A stretch of DNA of 64,000 nucleotides. It comes from DASXRU01 sp034665305. GTDB taxonomy: Bacteria > Acidobacteriota > Blastocatellia > Pyrinomonadales > Pyrinomonadaceae. Position numbers and translations under genes: made by a program. The notes under the pieces were generated by a model. That model did no database searches. It was not told where the DNA came from and saw nothing but the letters and a program-made list of their open reading frames with translations. The DNA lies in contig JAXDFZ010000011.1 in assembly GCA_034665305.1 (NCBI GenBank), positions 62,001-126,000 on the forward strand, given 5' to 3'. Positions within the stretch are counted from its first letter, which is position 1. Each line of letters starts with the position of its first letter. Below, piece by piece: positions 1 through 8,360 of this stretch.

Positions 1-187
1 CCACAGCGCAAGCTGTAGGTTCGCTGCGTCGATTGAACCCAAGCTCGCGAAGCGAGCGACATAAGTTGAACGGCCGATGAATCGCGAGCGGATTTATGTC
101 GCCCCTGCGGGGCTTTGCTTTTTGTGGCCCCGTTAACCCACAGCTCGCGCCGTGGGCTACGGATATGGCGTTAGCTTCGCCAACTGT
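1..187. repeat. Dispersed palindromic repeat, family C (copy 1, possibly cut by window edge)
   Basis: The stretch begins with a cacagcgcaagctgt arm and ends with an opposite cccacagctcgcgccgtggg arm. Between them are two smaller palindromes, ctcgcgaagcgag and gcccctgcggggc, each next to a gacataa or ttatgtc word. The same modules in the same kind of order recur at 11892-12116 and 49735-49945, which makes this a repeat family rather than a gene. No reading frame is supported here. Confidence 0.7.
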
Positions 188-259
188 TTGACCTGCTCCG
201 GCTCAACTCTGGTGTTTTGTTTCGTGCTATCTCATTAACATTAATCCAGGGAATCATAA

Positions 260-1102
260 ATGTTTCGAAAATTCACCATCGCACTCGCAATTGTCCTTGT
301 CCCGATGCCCGCGCTGGTTTCTGCCGGGGCCAAAGTGGCGGAGCAACCGCAGGTCATAAAGCTCCAGCGCTTTCGCAAGGCGTTATGGAAAATGCATGTC
401 ACCGTCAAAGGGAAGCCAGGCGATTTCCTTTTCGATACCGGCGGCGGGAACACTTTGTTGACGGATGACTATTTGAAGGGCATAGACTGCAAGTTCTGGG
501 GACGGACGACTGGCTACAACATGTTCGGCAAGCGGAACGATGGTCCGCATTGCGATAACGTGCAGATCATGGCCGGTGACGTGGCGCTGACGCCCGTAAA
601 CATCGGCACGATTGATTTTGGCGAACAATTTCCGGGGGACAAGAAACCGGACGGACTGCTGTCGCTCGATGCCTTCGACGGCAAGGCGATCACCCTCGAT
701 CAAACGGCCGCGACGTTGACTATTGAAACATCACAAAGTCTGCGCCGACGCACCAGAGTGATGAAGGAGTTGCCCTTTCGAGTTTCCCGCGAATGCTCCG
801 CCCGCTGCCTGAGCGTCTTCCTCGGAGTTCCAACGTCAGGAGGAATGACGTGGCTGATTCTCGACTCCGGCGCCGGCGGCGTTTCGCTGATCGCCAAAGA
901 CTACGCCAAATTCTTTGGCCTGGATCCGAACGCCAAGGAGCAGCGGCTTAAATTCGACGCCGCCCCCGGCGTGCCCATCGACAGCCCTGTGTTAGTGACC
1001 GATATGATCATGGACGGAAATTTAGGACAACCCTTCATGAGTCAGTACGTCATCACATTCGATCTGGCGCACGGCCGGACGTGGATCGGCAAGGGAAAGT
1101 AA
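260..1102 (+). CDS. Secreted retropepsin-like aspartic protease family protein
   Basis: 280 residues with an N-terminal signal peptide (about residues 1-22). Two aspartic-protease-type active-site motifs are visible: FDTGG with D59-T60-G61 and LDSGAGG with D202-S203-G204. Each sits in a half of similar length, as expected of a two-lobed pepsin-like or duplicated retropepsin fold. This suggests a periplasmic or exported peptidase, but the substrate cannot be told. The start is chosen because an AGGGA ribosome binding site lies just upstream and the signal peptide begins directly after the ATG. It appears monocistronic. Some bacterial proteins of this type have lost catalytic activity, so protease function is inferred from the motifs alone. 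Confidence 0.7.
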   Translation: MFRKFTIALAIVLVPMPALVSAGAKVAEQPQVIKLQRFRKALWKMHVTVKGKPGDFLFDTGGGNTLLTDDYLKGIDCKFWGRTTGYNMFGKRNDGPHCDNVQIMAGDVALTPVNIGTIDFGEQFPGDKKPDGLLSLDAFDGKAITLDQTAATLTIETSQSLRRRTRVMKELPFRVSRECSARCLSVFLGVPTSGGMTWLILDSGAGGVSLIAKDYAKFFGLDPNAKEQRLKFDAAPGVPIDSPVLVTDMIMDGNLGQPFMSQYVITFDLAHGRTWIGKGK

Positions 1103-1116
1103 TGCCGGTTGCTTGT

Positions 1117-1155
1117 GGGGTAGTAGCCCTCTCTAACGGTCGGGCTACTGCCCGC
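1117..1155. repeat. Family A repeat (GGGCTACTGCCC type), short copy
   Basis: A short palindromic copy with tagtagccct and cgggctactgccc arms just after the stop of the preceding gene. It belongs to the family also seen at 3787-3866, 7876-7910, 22266-22350, 59605-59690 and 60832-60865. It could act as a 3' end structure, but no T-run follows. Confidence 0.65.
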
Positions 1156-1181
1156 TAAGGCGGCCGAACCGAGTTGAAATC

Positions 1182-1628
1182 ATGTCAGCAAAGACGCGAT
1201 TGCTAAGTGCGTTGCTGGGGGTGACGCTGACCTCGTGGTTGTTCGTGGTGGTAGTCCCACAGGTGCGCGCTCAGAAATCCAGTCCTACGCTCTCCGCGCC
1301 AGCGCCGACAAACTCTAACCAGGCGGAACGAATTTATGAGATCAAGAAACTCCCGAAGCGGGCCAAGAAGGCGAAGATATTGAAACGCTCCGACCCGTCC
1401 TATCCCGATGAGGCAAGAAGGCGCGACGTTCGAGGAGTCGTCGTCTTAACGGTTGCCCTTATGTCACGAGGAGAAGTGGGAACCATTTTTGTCGTGAGGG
1501 GGTTGCCGTATGGGTTAACCGAAGAATCCATTAAGGCGGCCCGCAAGACCAAGTTCCGCCCAGCAGTGCTGGATGGCCAGCCTGTTTCAATCTGGGTGAC
1601 GTTCGAATACACGTTTACCAGTTATTGA
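1182..1628 (+). CDS. TonB C-terminal-like energy transducer family protein
   Basis: 148 residues: an N-terminal hydrophobic segment or signal (about 1-31), a basic Pro/Lys-containing linker (about 45-70), then a TonB C-terminal-type domain (about 70-148). The domain carries the DPSYPDEARR and GVVVLTVALMSRGEV signatures and ends in an aromatic beta strand. TonB proteins pass proton-motive-force energy to outer-membrane receptors. This one is short and lacks a long periplasmic spanner, so it may be a TonB-like periplasmic protein rather than a full energy transducer. No exbB, exbD or receptor lies nearby, so the partner is unknown. Confidence 0.75.
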   Translation: MSAKTRLLSALLGVTLTSWLFVVVVPQVRAQKSSPTLSAPAPTNSNQAERIYEIKKLPKRAKKAKILKRSDPSYPDEARRRDVRGVVVLTVALMSRGEVGTIFVVRGLPYGLTEESIKAARKTKFRPAVLDGQPVSIWVTFEYTFTSY

Positions 1629-1923
1629 CTTGTTCGCTTCCGGCTCAGCAGAAGACCGTTCGTTCGCGAATTTTTGGCCGAAAAGGCCTCAAATCCACCC
1701 CAAAATGGAAGTTTGACAATCCAGCGTTAGGGAACTTTCCCCGCCGGCGGGGACGGTAAAGAACGCTGAAATACATCGAGCGCGCGCGGATAATTCCCGC
1801 GCAGTAGCTGCAAGCTAAGGCTTGTATTCCCTGTGCCTGTGCGCAGCGTTGAGGCCCGCTTTTAACCGGCGTTCAGAAGAAAAGCCTCAGTTTGCGTGCC
1901 AACGAGAACTCATAGTGATTCGC
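1629..1923. other. Intergenic region between convergent genes, no gene seen
   Basis: About 295 nt between the TonB-like gene and the convergent lipoprotein gene. It holds a GC-rich small palindrome (cccgccggcgggg, near 1740) but no clear terminator T-run and no supported frame. The forward frame across 1822-2448 is antisense to the lipoprotein gene and was rejected. Confidence 0.5.
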
Positions 1924-2445
1924 TTACTTTGGTGCTTTCGGCAAATCGATTTTCCAGTCCGCGCCTTCCTTCACGAATTCCATCGGGGACCATCCGCCTT
2001 TTTCGTTGAGATACTCCAGAGAGGCGCGGTCACCGTTGATCTTCTCGTTCCGGGTTTCCGCAGTTGCCGCTTGTGGCCGTTCCGCCAACTCTTTCAGTTG
2101 ATCGTCGACCGATTTCTTTTCATCCGTGCCCATCATGGTGAGAAACTCGAGCGCGTCTTTGCACATGACGTGTTTCAATTCTGCCAGATCCTTCTTTTGG
2201 CGCGCGGCATAACCGGTTTTGTAAGTGTCGGTCGGGGTGGCCAGGGAACCACCGCTCGCTGGCGCCGTCGCCGGTTTGACCGCTTCCGGTTGGGTGGTAG
2301 CCGCGGCTGCCGGAGTTGCGGCGCTACTTGCCGCGCCGTTTGCATTACTATTTCCGGACTCGGGTTTAGGTTGGCAAGACGTAATCGACGCCACAAGAGC
2401 AACCGTCGCGAGGGCACAGGCGGTACGAATGTTTATGAGTTTCAC
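1924..2445 (-). CDS. Predicted lipoprotein, NTF2/DUF4878-like C-terminal region
   Basis: 173 residues from a GTG start with a strong AAAGGAG ribosome binding site upstream. The N-terminus has a short hydrophobic segment ending in a lipobox-like ITSC with Cys24, so it is probably a membrane-anchored lipoprotein. An Ala/Thr/Pro-rich low-complexity linker (about 30-70) follows, then a compact region (about 72-170) with helical and strand character like small NTF2-fold DUF4878 proteins. That fold assignment is a guess from length and pattern. No function is known and there is no obvious operon partner. Confidence 0.75.
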   Translation of the reverse strand: MKLINIRTACALATVALVASITSCQPKPESGNSNANGAASSAATPAAAATTQPEAVKPATAPASGGSLATPTDTYKTGYAARQKKDLAELKHVMCKDALEFLTMMGTDEKKSVDDQLKELAERPQAATAETRNEKINGDRASLEYLNEKGGWSPMEFVKEGADWKIDLPKAPK

Positions 2446-2558
2446 TAAAGGCTCCTTTAGAATGTCTTCTTAATTTTCTTTGGGGTTCGAAACGAGCCGC
2501 AGGATTCTATAATTGCGACCGACAGCGGTCAATGAGTTGCTAATTCGGGGCCGGATCC

Positions 2559-2685
2559 AACTCCTTGCAGTGCGCCGGCTCGACGGCGCTTTGGCCATCT
2601 TTTGATTATTGAGTTTTATTACTTAGAAAGAACTCCTGTGGAGGTAAGGCCAAAGCGGCGTCAAGCCGCCGCACTCCAAGGAGTT
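2559..2685. repeat. Family B inverted repeat element, 38-nt arms
   Basis: The left arm (2559-2596) and right arm (2648-2685) are imperfect reverse complements over 38 nt, built on the words aactccttg-agtgcg and gccgctttggcc. The central loop is AT-rich. The same arms occur at 25582-25706, 44659-44773 and 46736-46850. The element lies just upstream of the epimerase gene at 2730, so it may sit in its leader. No coding capacity. Confidence 0.8.
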
Positions 2686-2729
2686 GAGACCCGGTGCTCA
2701 AGACTTTGATCTCGCAACCAGCATAATCG

Positions 2730-3773
2730 ATGAAACTACTGATCCTCGGCGGAACAAGATTTGTCGGCCGGCATCTGGTGATAGCGGCCCTCGCGCGTGA
2801 ACATGAAGTGACGCTTTTCAATCGCGGTACTCATCCGTCTGAGAATTTGCCAAACGTCGAAACTATTCACGGGGATCGAAACAGCGATCTGGGGAAACTC
2901 CAAGGGCGGCGTTGGGATGCAGTCGTTGATACCTGCGGATATCTGCCGCGCACCGTAAGAGTCTCAACGGAAGCTCTTTCCGATTCCGTCGACCGTTACG
3001 TTTTTGTTTCCAGTGTCTCGGCGTACGCTGACTTAAGCATTGTCGGGATGAAAGAAACCGACCTGCTGGCCGGGTTAACCACCGAACAGCTGGCAGAGGC
3101 AAACGCTATTGATGCCTCCGGACAAGCCTCGGCGCTCAATTACGGAAAAATGTATGGCGGGCTAAAAGCTCTCTGTGAACAGACGATCGACGAAGCACTC
3201 CCTGGCAGAGTCCTTCATATTCGGCCCGGTTTGATTGTGGGCCCGTATGATTATTCCGATCGTTTCACCTACTGGGTTGTTCGGATTGCGCGCGGCGGCC
3301 AGGTCCTGGCGCCCGGCCGGCCGGAGCGATTTGTTCAATTCATTGATGCGCGGGACCTCGCCGAATGGCTGGTGACAATGTTTGAACGCAAAGAAACCGG
3401 CGTCTTCAACGCGAACGGTTTGCCGGAAACTGTGACCATGGAAAATGTGCTTGAAGAATGTAAATCTGTAAGCGGCAGTGACGCTTCCTTTAGCTGGGTC
3501 GACGAGGATTTTCTGTTGCAGGAGAAAGTCGTTCCCTGGAGCGAGCTGCCGCTTTGGATGCCGGAAACAGCCGCGGCCCATCTGCAAGCGTTGATGTTCA
3601 TCAACAGCGATAAAGCCATTGCCGCCGGTCTTACGTTTCGCCCGCTGAGCGAAACCGTCAGAGACACGCTCATTTGGAGCGAAACCGATCACGCCCGCGG
3701 AGAATTGAAAGCCGGTATGGATCCGGACAAGGAACAAAGGTTGCTGAGCCAAGCCTCGCAACGAGCTCTCTAA
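2730..3773 (+). CDS. NAD-dependent epimerase/dehydratase (extended SDR family)
   Basis: 347 residues. The N-terminus LILGGTRFVGRHL is an extended-SDR Rossmann motif for NAD(P) binding (glycine-rich loop at residues 6-13). A downstream VFVSSVSAY segment holds the catalytic Ser region, and Y-x3-K is visible as YGKMYGGLK. C-terminal IRPGLIVGPYD and substrate-domain segments fit nucleotide-sugar epimerases or the CSP41-like, isoflavone-reductase-like branch. Substrate cannot be assigned. No strong Shine-Dalgarno precedes the ATG, but the Rossmann motif begins right at it, so the start is well supported. Confidence 0.85.
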   Translation: MKLLILGGTRFVGRHLVIAALAREHEVTLFNRGTHPSENLPNVETIHGDRNSDLGKLQGRRWDAVVDTCGYLPRTVRVSTEALSDSVDRYVFVSSVSAYADLSIVGMKETDLLAGLTTEQLAEANAIDASGQASALNYGKMYGGLKALCEQTIDEALPGRVLHIRPGLIVGPYDYSDRFTYWVVRIARGGQVLAPGRPERFVQFIDARDLAEWLVTMFERKETGVFNANGLPETVTMENVLEECKSVSGSDASFSWVDEDFLLQEKVVPWSELPLWMPETAAAHLQALMFINSDKAIAAGLTFRPLSETVRDTLIWSETDHARGELKAGMDPDKEQRLLSQASQRAL

Positions 3774-3786
3774 GATCGACGAAAGG

Positions 3787-3866
3787 GCCGGGGCATTAGC
3801 CCGACCGTTAGGGAGGGCTCCCTCCCGACATGGGCCCTCCCTTACGGTCGGGCTACTGCCCGGCGC
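3787..3866. repeat. Family A inverted repeat (GGGCTACTGCCC type)
   Basis: A full two-arm copy: ggcattagcccgaccgttag on the left and cttacggtcgggctactgcc on the right, around an agggagggctccctccc core. It forms a long stem directly after the epimerase stop codon and could serve as a 3' stem. The family is listed under its other copies. Confidence 0.75.
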
Positions 3867-4234
3867 CTGCATTCCAACATCAGGCCCATTACTAAACCAT
3901 TGACCTCATGAGGGCTTTGTACTATCGTGCGTTCGATCTCAATTCATATCGCTGAAACCTCGGTCCAGCGAACTTACTCACGAAATTCTTAGTCATGTTC
4001 GAACTTCGAAACCTTCTGTGGTTCAAAAGAACTAGATGGCTCGCCGAACTCCGAGATTCAGGTAATAGTCTCCGGAAACTTCCGACGAAGTTTGCCGCGC
4101 TTTACGTCCAGCCCTGGGCTCACTAGTCACTGAGTTGCTTCAACGATGTCTTGTAGATCCGCTTCCACCAGAGCCATCGAAGCCGCCTTGTGATCATCCA
4201 TTGGTCGTACGCAGTCAAGAAAGGACACCAACCC
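3867..4234. other. Intergenic region, nothing identified
   Basis: About 370 nt between the family A repeat and the haem protein gene. It is lower in G+C than its surroundings in parts (for example 3900-4050). No frame, hairpin with T-run or known regulatory motif could be supported. The gene promoter presumably lies here. Confidence 0.4.
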
Positions 4235-5623
4235 ATGTCGAGAAGACTAGCTCTGGCCGGCGCCGCCTTGTGCGTCGCCCTGGCCGTTTGTGCCATCGGC
4301 GTTGTGCAGCACGCACAGCAAGGACGGCAGTACACTCCTCCGAATTATGTTTTCAGTCCTAATGTCCCGAAAGACCTGGTTACGCACGACGTCGGGGCCA
4401 TCGGGTTTCAGCCTTTCGCCGACATCCTGGCGTGGGACTCGTTCATCGCGTTGAACTGGCCCGTGCCCAACCCGATCGTGGAGCGCGGCGTACCCGATCC
4501 GCAAAATGTTGTCGGCGGTTTCTACACCAAGGGCGGCGAAGGCAGTGGTCCGAAAATCAGTCCCACCGGGCCGACGGTTTGGGAGACCTTCAAGGACACG
4601 AACGATATTTATTTGCCGACGGCGGCGCGCCCGACTTCGTTCGATACGCCGGAAAGTGTTCCCGCCGCCTGCCAACAACTCGCCGCTGCTTATCCCGTAG
4701 CTGCGCGACGCACGTTGATCCTGACGTCCAAGTTCGGCCAAATCGTCAGCAGTGTTAAGCAGGCCGACGGCAACCGCCTGGTGGACCAGAACAACATGAA
4801 CGTCTGGTACGAAGTGAAGATGAATCGCGTCTACTACGACTACGTAGTCAACAACGGCTTCTACAACAGTAACAATCAGAAGGGGAAAACGATCTCGTTC
4901 CCTTCGTCAGCGAACAACAGCAGCAAGGTTGCGACTATCAAAGTCAAAGCCGCATGGAAAGTCATGGGCCTGCTGGGCAGCAAGCAACCTGATGATCTGA
5001 CGAAGTTCTACACCACCGATGCGCTCGTGCTTGATCCCGTCAGCGGCAAATGCTCGAAGCAGTTACTCGGGCTGGTCGGATTGCATATCGTGATCAAGAC
5101 GGCACAATTGCCGCAATGGCTGTGGGCGACTTTTGAACATCTCGATAACGCACCCGATAAAGCCACCGGCCCAGTCGCGGGCAAGAAGTACAATTTCTTC
5201 AACACCGGCTGCACGGGTTGCCCGATCAATGTGCCACCGGCCAAGGACAGCATGGTACCGACGCAAGTAATGCGCATCACTCCGGTTAATGATGTGGCGG
5301 TTTCCAACAACGCGCTTTATCAAACGGCTCTCGGAACTTTGCGGCCGGACAATGTCTGGCAGAATTACCAACTGGTTGACGCGCAATGGGGCGCCTCGCC
5401 AACGCCGATCGGCGTGCCCAACCAACCGAAGTTCCTTGCCAACACGACGCAGGAAACTTATTTGCAACAGCCGGTAAACCCCCACGGTTGCATCAACTGC
5501 CATGGCTTCGCGAAAGCGACCGATTTGGATTTCCAACTCACGCACGCCTATCCGCGATCCAGTACGCAAACCAAAGTGCTCGAGAGCATCTTCAAACTGC
5601 CGGGCGTTGGCAAGCCCCGCTAG
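4235..5623 (+). CDS. Exported single-haem cytochrome-like protein of unknown function
   Basis: 462 residues from the ATG at 4235, preceded by a GAAAGGA ribosome binding site; an in-frame upstream ATG at 4190 would add 15 residues before the signal sequence and is less likely. A signal or anchor segment spans about residues 3-22. The one clear cofactor motif is C-terminal, CINCH beginning at Cys419, a c-type haem site. A second Cys pair (NTGCTGCP) lies mid-protein and lacks the His. The body is rich in Asn and aromatic residues and resembles secreted cytochrome-family proteins of unknown role. Electron transfer in the periplasm is inferred only from the CxxCH. Confidence 0.75.
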   Translation: MSRRLALAGAALCVALAVCAIGVVQHAQQGRQYTPPNYVFSPNVPKDLVTHDVGAIGFQPFADILAWDSFIALNWPVPNPIVERGVPDPQNVVGGFYTKGGEGSGPKISPTGPTVWETFKDTNDIYLPTAARPTSFDTPESVPAACQQLAAAYPVAARRTLILTSKFGQIVSSVKQADGNRLVDQNNMNVWYEVKMNRVYYDYVVNNGFYNSNNQKGKTISFPSSANNSSKVATIKVKAAWKVMGLLGSKQPDDLTKFYTTDALVLDPVSGKCSKQLLGLVGLHIVIKTAQLPQWLWATFEHLDNAPDKATGPVAGKKYNFFNTGCTGCPINVPPAKDSMVPTQVMRITPVNDVAVSNNALYQTALGTLRPDNVWQNYQLVDAQWGASPTPIGVPNQPKFLANTTQETYLQQPVNPHGCINCHGFAKATDLDFQLTHAYPRSSTQTKVLESIFKLPGVGKPR

Positions 5624-5633
5624 AAACAGATTG

Positions 5634-5662
5634 TAGGGGCGGCCCTCCGTGGCCGCCCCCCC
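5634..5662 (+). terminator. Terminator-like hairpin from repeat family F
   Basis: A 9-bp GGGGCGGCC/GGCCGCCCC stem with a 6-nt loop starts 12 nt after the haem protein stop codon and is followed by ccccttt. It fits a Rho-independent terminator with a weak T-tract. The same gtaggggcggc word recurs at 29141, 45080 and 45272, so the hairpin belongs to a dispersed repeat family. Confidence 0.55.
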
Positions 5663-5719
5663 CTTTCGTCACCGCACTTTCGGATCCTTAACCTCACAAC
5701 TCTTGAAAGGAGAAATCTC

Positions 5720-6574
5720 ATGAAAGTCAGAATCGGAATGGGCCCGATGAAATTAACCTCGCACCTCATAGCATTAGGCCTGCTGGTGCTCGTATTAGGC
5801 GCCGCCACGTACTCACCTTCGCGCACCACTACCGCTGATGAATGGGAGGAGTACTACAAGGCTGAACGTGCCGCGAAGGACCTTCTCTATACTTACGAGG
5901 ACTTCAAAACGGTGAGCAAGACGGAGATCGAAAAGTTGGTGGCGGCGATCTGCGATGCGGATGAGGACGAGCGCAGAGAGGTCTCACGAACGATTGGAGA
6001 GCAGGCGGCGGATAAGACAAACACCGCCTGCAACAACGTGGAACAGCGAAAGAAGGAAGCGCTGGATATGTTGACCGCAGTGATCGCCGATAAACGCTTT
6101 GAGAGCAAGCGCAGTGATGCTGAGCGGCTGAAATATGACGTCGAGGATAAGTACCCGGTCGTCGCGAGCATGTGCCGCTCACTCCGCGGCTCAAACCATC
6201 CGGTCGTCTCCTACATGCTGGATAAGGGAAAAGAGGAAGACGACTATCGCAAGGGCCGCTGCACAGCATCGCAGGTGGACACGGGGAACGGGTTTGCTGA
6301 CTGCGTCGGTTACGACGGGAATATGTGTCTGATCGTAGAGTTCAAACCCAACAACAGTCGCGCAATTAGAAAGGGCCTCGAACAGCTCAGGGATTACAAG
6401 GACGGCTTGCAGAATAACGCCAGCAAGCGCCAGGATCTCAACAACAAGAACAGTGCCTTCGCTACTTGTCAGACCTTCGACACCCGGGTCGACTGCTATC
6501 GTCTCTGTCCGGAAATCGAAAGCGACGGAAACTTCCGCAGCCGCTCAACCGAATGGTCGACTAATTGCAGATAG
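5720..6574 (+). CDS. Secreted protein with PD-(D/E)XK-nuclease-like motif, unknown function
   Basis: 284 residues, started by a good GAAAGGAG site 8 nt before the ATG. The N-terminus has a hydrophobic export signal (about 12-32). The middle (about 40-180) is charged and helical with scattered Cys. The C-terminal part carries D194, then E207-F-K209, then Q222 and Y226. This order (D, E-x-K, Q-x3-Y) is the signature of the PD-(D/E)XK nuclease fold, including restriction-enzyme-like toxin domains. The remaining region has further Cys that could form disulfides. No immunity-like gene follows. Nuclease activity is a hypothesis from the motif; otherwise it is an unknown secreted protein. Confidence 0.65.
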   Translation: MKVRIGMGPMKLTSHLIALGLLVLVLGAATYSPSRTTTADEWEEYYKAERAAKDLLYTYEDFKTVSKTEIEKLVAAICDADEDERREVSRTIGEQAADKTNTACNNVEQRKKEALDMLTAVIADKRFESKRSDAERLKYDVEDKYPVVASMCRSLRGSNHPVVSYMLDKGKEEDDYRKGRCTASQVDTGNGFADCVGYDGNMCLIVEFKPNNSRAIRKGLEQLRDYKDGLQNNASKRQDLNNKNSAFATCQTFDTRVDCYRLCPEIESDGNFRSRSTEWSTNCR

Positions 6575-6847
6575 CCGATTAGGTGGCACGATCGTTAGGG
6601 GGGGCTCAATGTTCTTATGCATTCGATCGGAGCCCTCCCTTGGCGAATGCAGATTTCGGATTTCTGATTTCGGATTAATATGACTCGATGCTGGAATCCG
6701 AAATCTGCGATCCACATTCTGCAATCGGCGGGCCCGCCCGCGACCGCAGGCGGTTCTGACATGGCGTCGCTTCTGCCGTTTCCTTGTGATAGATTCCCGC
6801 AGTCGCAAAATCAAAGACTCAGGATGATCTCGAAAGGATAACCCCCA
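6575..6847. repeat. Repeat-rich gap with degenerate family A and family G arms
   Basis: Holds a degenerate family A copy (about 6590-6645, with gttagggggggctc and gagccctccctt arms). Next come short direct and inverted words of the type gaatccgaaatctgc near 6650-6720. A single arm of the gcccgcgaccgcaggcggttctgac type lies at about 6729-6765 and matches the inverted repeat at 58128-58221. No gene is supported. Confidence 0.55.
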
Positions 6848-7315
6848 ATGAAGCGTCAAATCAGAACACCAACTGTCCTCATGCTGAGCTTGTTGCTGCC
6901 GTTGATCAGCTTTTCCTCTGCCGCGCAGGCGCAAAAACAGGGAGCCAAACCTGACACCGGATTCAAGGCTGACACCGGCATCATCACGCCCGGCCTTGGT
7001 CAGATACTGCGCATAACCGTCGCGACCGGCGCGGGCGGCGACGCCGTGAAAGTCCGCTTTGCGTCTGTGAAATATATGCCGGTGGCCGGCGGGTGTAACA
7101 ATGACGGAGTGTGTCGCCACGTGGTCGCGTCGTCGACCGAGAGGGCGCCGGTTACCGTCAATGGTTCTGATGCGGCTTCATTCGATATTCAGGGAACGGG
7201 TGCGGGACAACGTGTCGTCGTTTTTACCAGCACGCGAGATGTTCGCGTCAGCGCCGAAGTAATCAACCCCAACGGAGAATCCGGCTTTTACATCATCGTT
7301 GAAGCGCTGCCTTAA
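6848..7315 (+). CDS. Secreted hypothetical protein
   Basis: 155 residues with a clear signal peptide ending near AQA (about residue 28) and an AAAGGA ribosome binding site. The mature part is predicted mostly beta: alternating hydrophobic strands, two Cys (GGCNNDGVC) that could form a local disulfide, and no enzyme motif. Not recognised. It may be a small periplasmic or surface beta-sandwich protein. Neighbours give no functional hint. Confidence 0.7.
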   Translation: MKRQIRTPTVLMLSLLLPLISFSSAAQAQKQGAKPDTGFKADTGIITPGLGQILRITVATGAGGDAVKVRFASVKYMPVAGGCNNDGVCRHVVASSTERAPVTVNGSDAASFDIQGTGAGQRVVVFTSTRDVRVSAEVINPNGESGFYIIVEALP

Positions 7316-7403
7316 TTTAGAGGCTGGAGGCTAGAGGCTAGAGACTATGGGATTTGAAACTCGGCACATGAGACCTGAAACCTGACGCCCGACACCTGAC
7401 ACC

Positions 7404-7856
7404 ATGGCGTTTACACCGGCCGATGCGAATTTCGAGAATCGTGTGCGCGAGAGCTTCGCGCGGCAACAGATCATGCACACGCTCGGGGCGGCGCTGACTT
7501 TGGTTGCGCCGGGAATCGTGGAGATCGAACTGCCTTATCGGGCCGAGCTTACGCAGCAGCATGGTTTCATTCATGCGGGCGTGGTCGCGACGGTGCTCGA
7601 CAGTGCCTGCGGGTATGCGGCTTTTAGTTTGATGCCGGCGGATGCAGCGGTTTTGAGTATTGAGTTCAAAGTGAATTTGCTGGCGCCGGCGCGCGGCGAT
7701 CGCCTGCGGGCCCGGGCCGAAGTTAAGCGCGCCGGTCGCACAGTTACCGTGTGTACTGCCGATGCGTACGCAATTGAAGGTGAACAAAGCAAAGTCGTAG
7801 CGACGATGCTCGCGACTATGATGTGCATCCGCGGGCGCGAAGAACTCGCCGGTTGA
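7404..7856 (+). CDS. PaaI-family hotdog thioesterase
   Basis: 150 residues, a typical length for a single hotdog domain. The QHGFIHAGVVATVLDSACG stretch carries the PaaI signature: H53-G54, H57-A-G and acidic D66 on the central helix. FKVNLLAPARGDRLRARAEV follows as the characteristic second strand pair. Such proteins hydrolyse acyl-CoA thioesters, often aromatic or medium-chain; the precise substrate cannot be told. The start codon sits at the end of a low-complexity gacctgaaacctgac tract (about 7368-7403), so the leader derives from repeat DNA and no strong ribosome binding site is visible. Confidence 0.85.
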   Translation: MAFTPADANFENRVRESFARQQIMHTLGAALTLVAPGIVEIELPYRAELTQQHGFIHAGVVATVLDSACGYAAFSLMPADAAVLSIEFKVNLLAPARGDRLRARAEVKRAGRTVTVCTADAYAIEGEQSKVVATMLATMMCIRGREELAG

Positions 7857-7875
7857 CCGGGTAGGCAGCGCAGTG

Positions 7876-7910
7876 CGGGGCAGTAGCCCGACCGTTAGGG
7901 AGGGCTCCCG
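7876..7910. repeat. Family A repeat, single arm
   Basis: One arm, ggcagtagcccgaccgttag followed by ggagggctcc, lies 20 nt after the thioesterase stop. The opposite arm is missing, so this is a half copy of the family A element. Confidence 0.65.
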
Positions 7911-7952
7911 TCAAATACCCTCAAGTGAAGCCCCTTTGGTGAATCCTGGTAA

Positions 7953-8233
7953 TGCTCCGTTAGTGTGTTGCTCTTGTCCATGCCAATGAACTGCTTGCTG
8001 AAAGCGTTCTTAGTCCCGCAGGGACGAAATGTTTATAGACAGAGGGGCCCCAAAAATAATCCCGCAAGCTCCGTAGGAGCGAAATATTATCGGCTGGCTG
8101 ACATTTCGCTCCTACGGAGCTAGAGTCCTTAGTACTCGGTCGTTGCTATAAACATCCGGCTCCTACGGAGCTTAACGCTTGCGACGTCTGCGACTTGGCG
8201 CCACTCAGATTTCAGCAACACACTAACGGAGCA
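7953..8233. mobile_element. MITE-like element with perfect 20-nt terminal inverted repeats
   Basis: The ends TGCTCCGTTAGTGTGTTGCT (7953-7972) and AGCAACACACTAACGGAGCA (8214-8233) are exact reverse complements. Nested inside are further inverted pairs: atgtttatag near 8030 with ctataaacat near 8150, and agctccgtaggagcgaaat near 8068 with atttcgctcctacggagct near 8103. The 281-bp unit has no reading frame and no clear target-site duplication. It looks like a non-autonomous element that folds into one long hairpin. Confidence 0.75.
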
Positions 8234-8360
8234 CTATCTGACTCGTCCTCGCTTTACATATCTCGAATCAGAGTCTATACAAATGGATTCGCACTGGACA
8301 GGAGCCCGGCTCACTTCACCCGGTCTTTTTATTGCAGGCATTGGTTAAGCTAAGATCATA

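Noticed and set aside
1822..2448. Forward 208-codon frame
   Set aside because: Antisense to a convincing lipoprotein gene with a signal sequence and ribosome binding site; no similarity or start signal of its own.
3162..3872. Reverse 236-codon frame
   Set aside because: Shadow of the epimerase gene; runs into a palindromic repeat and has no ribosome binding site.
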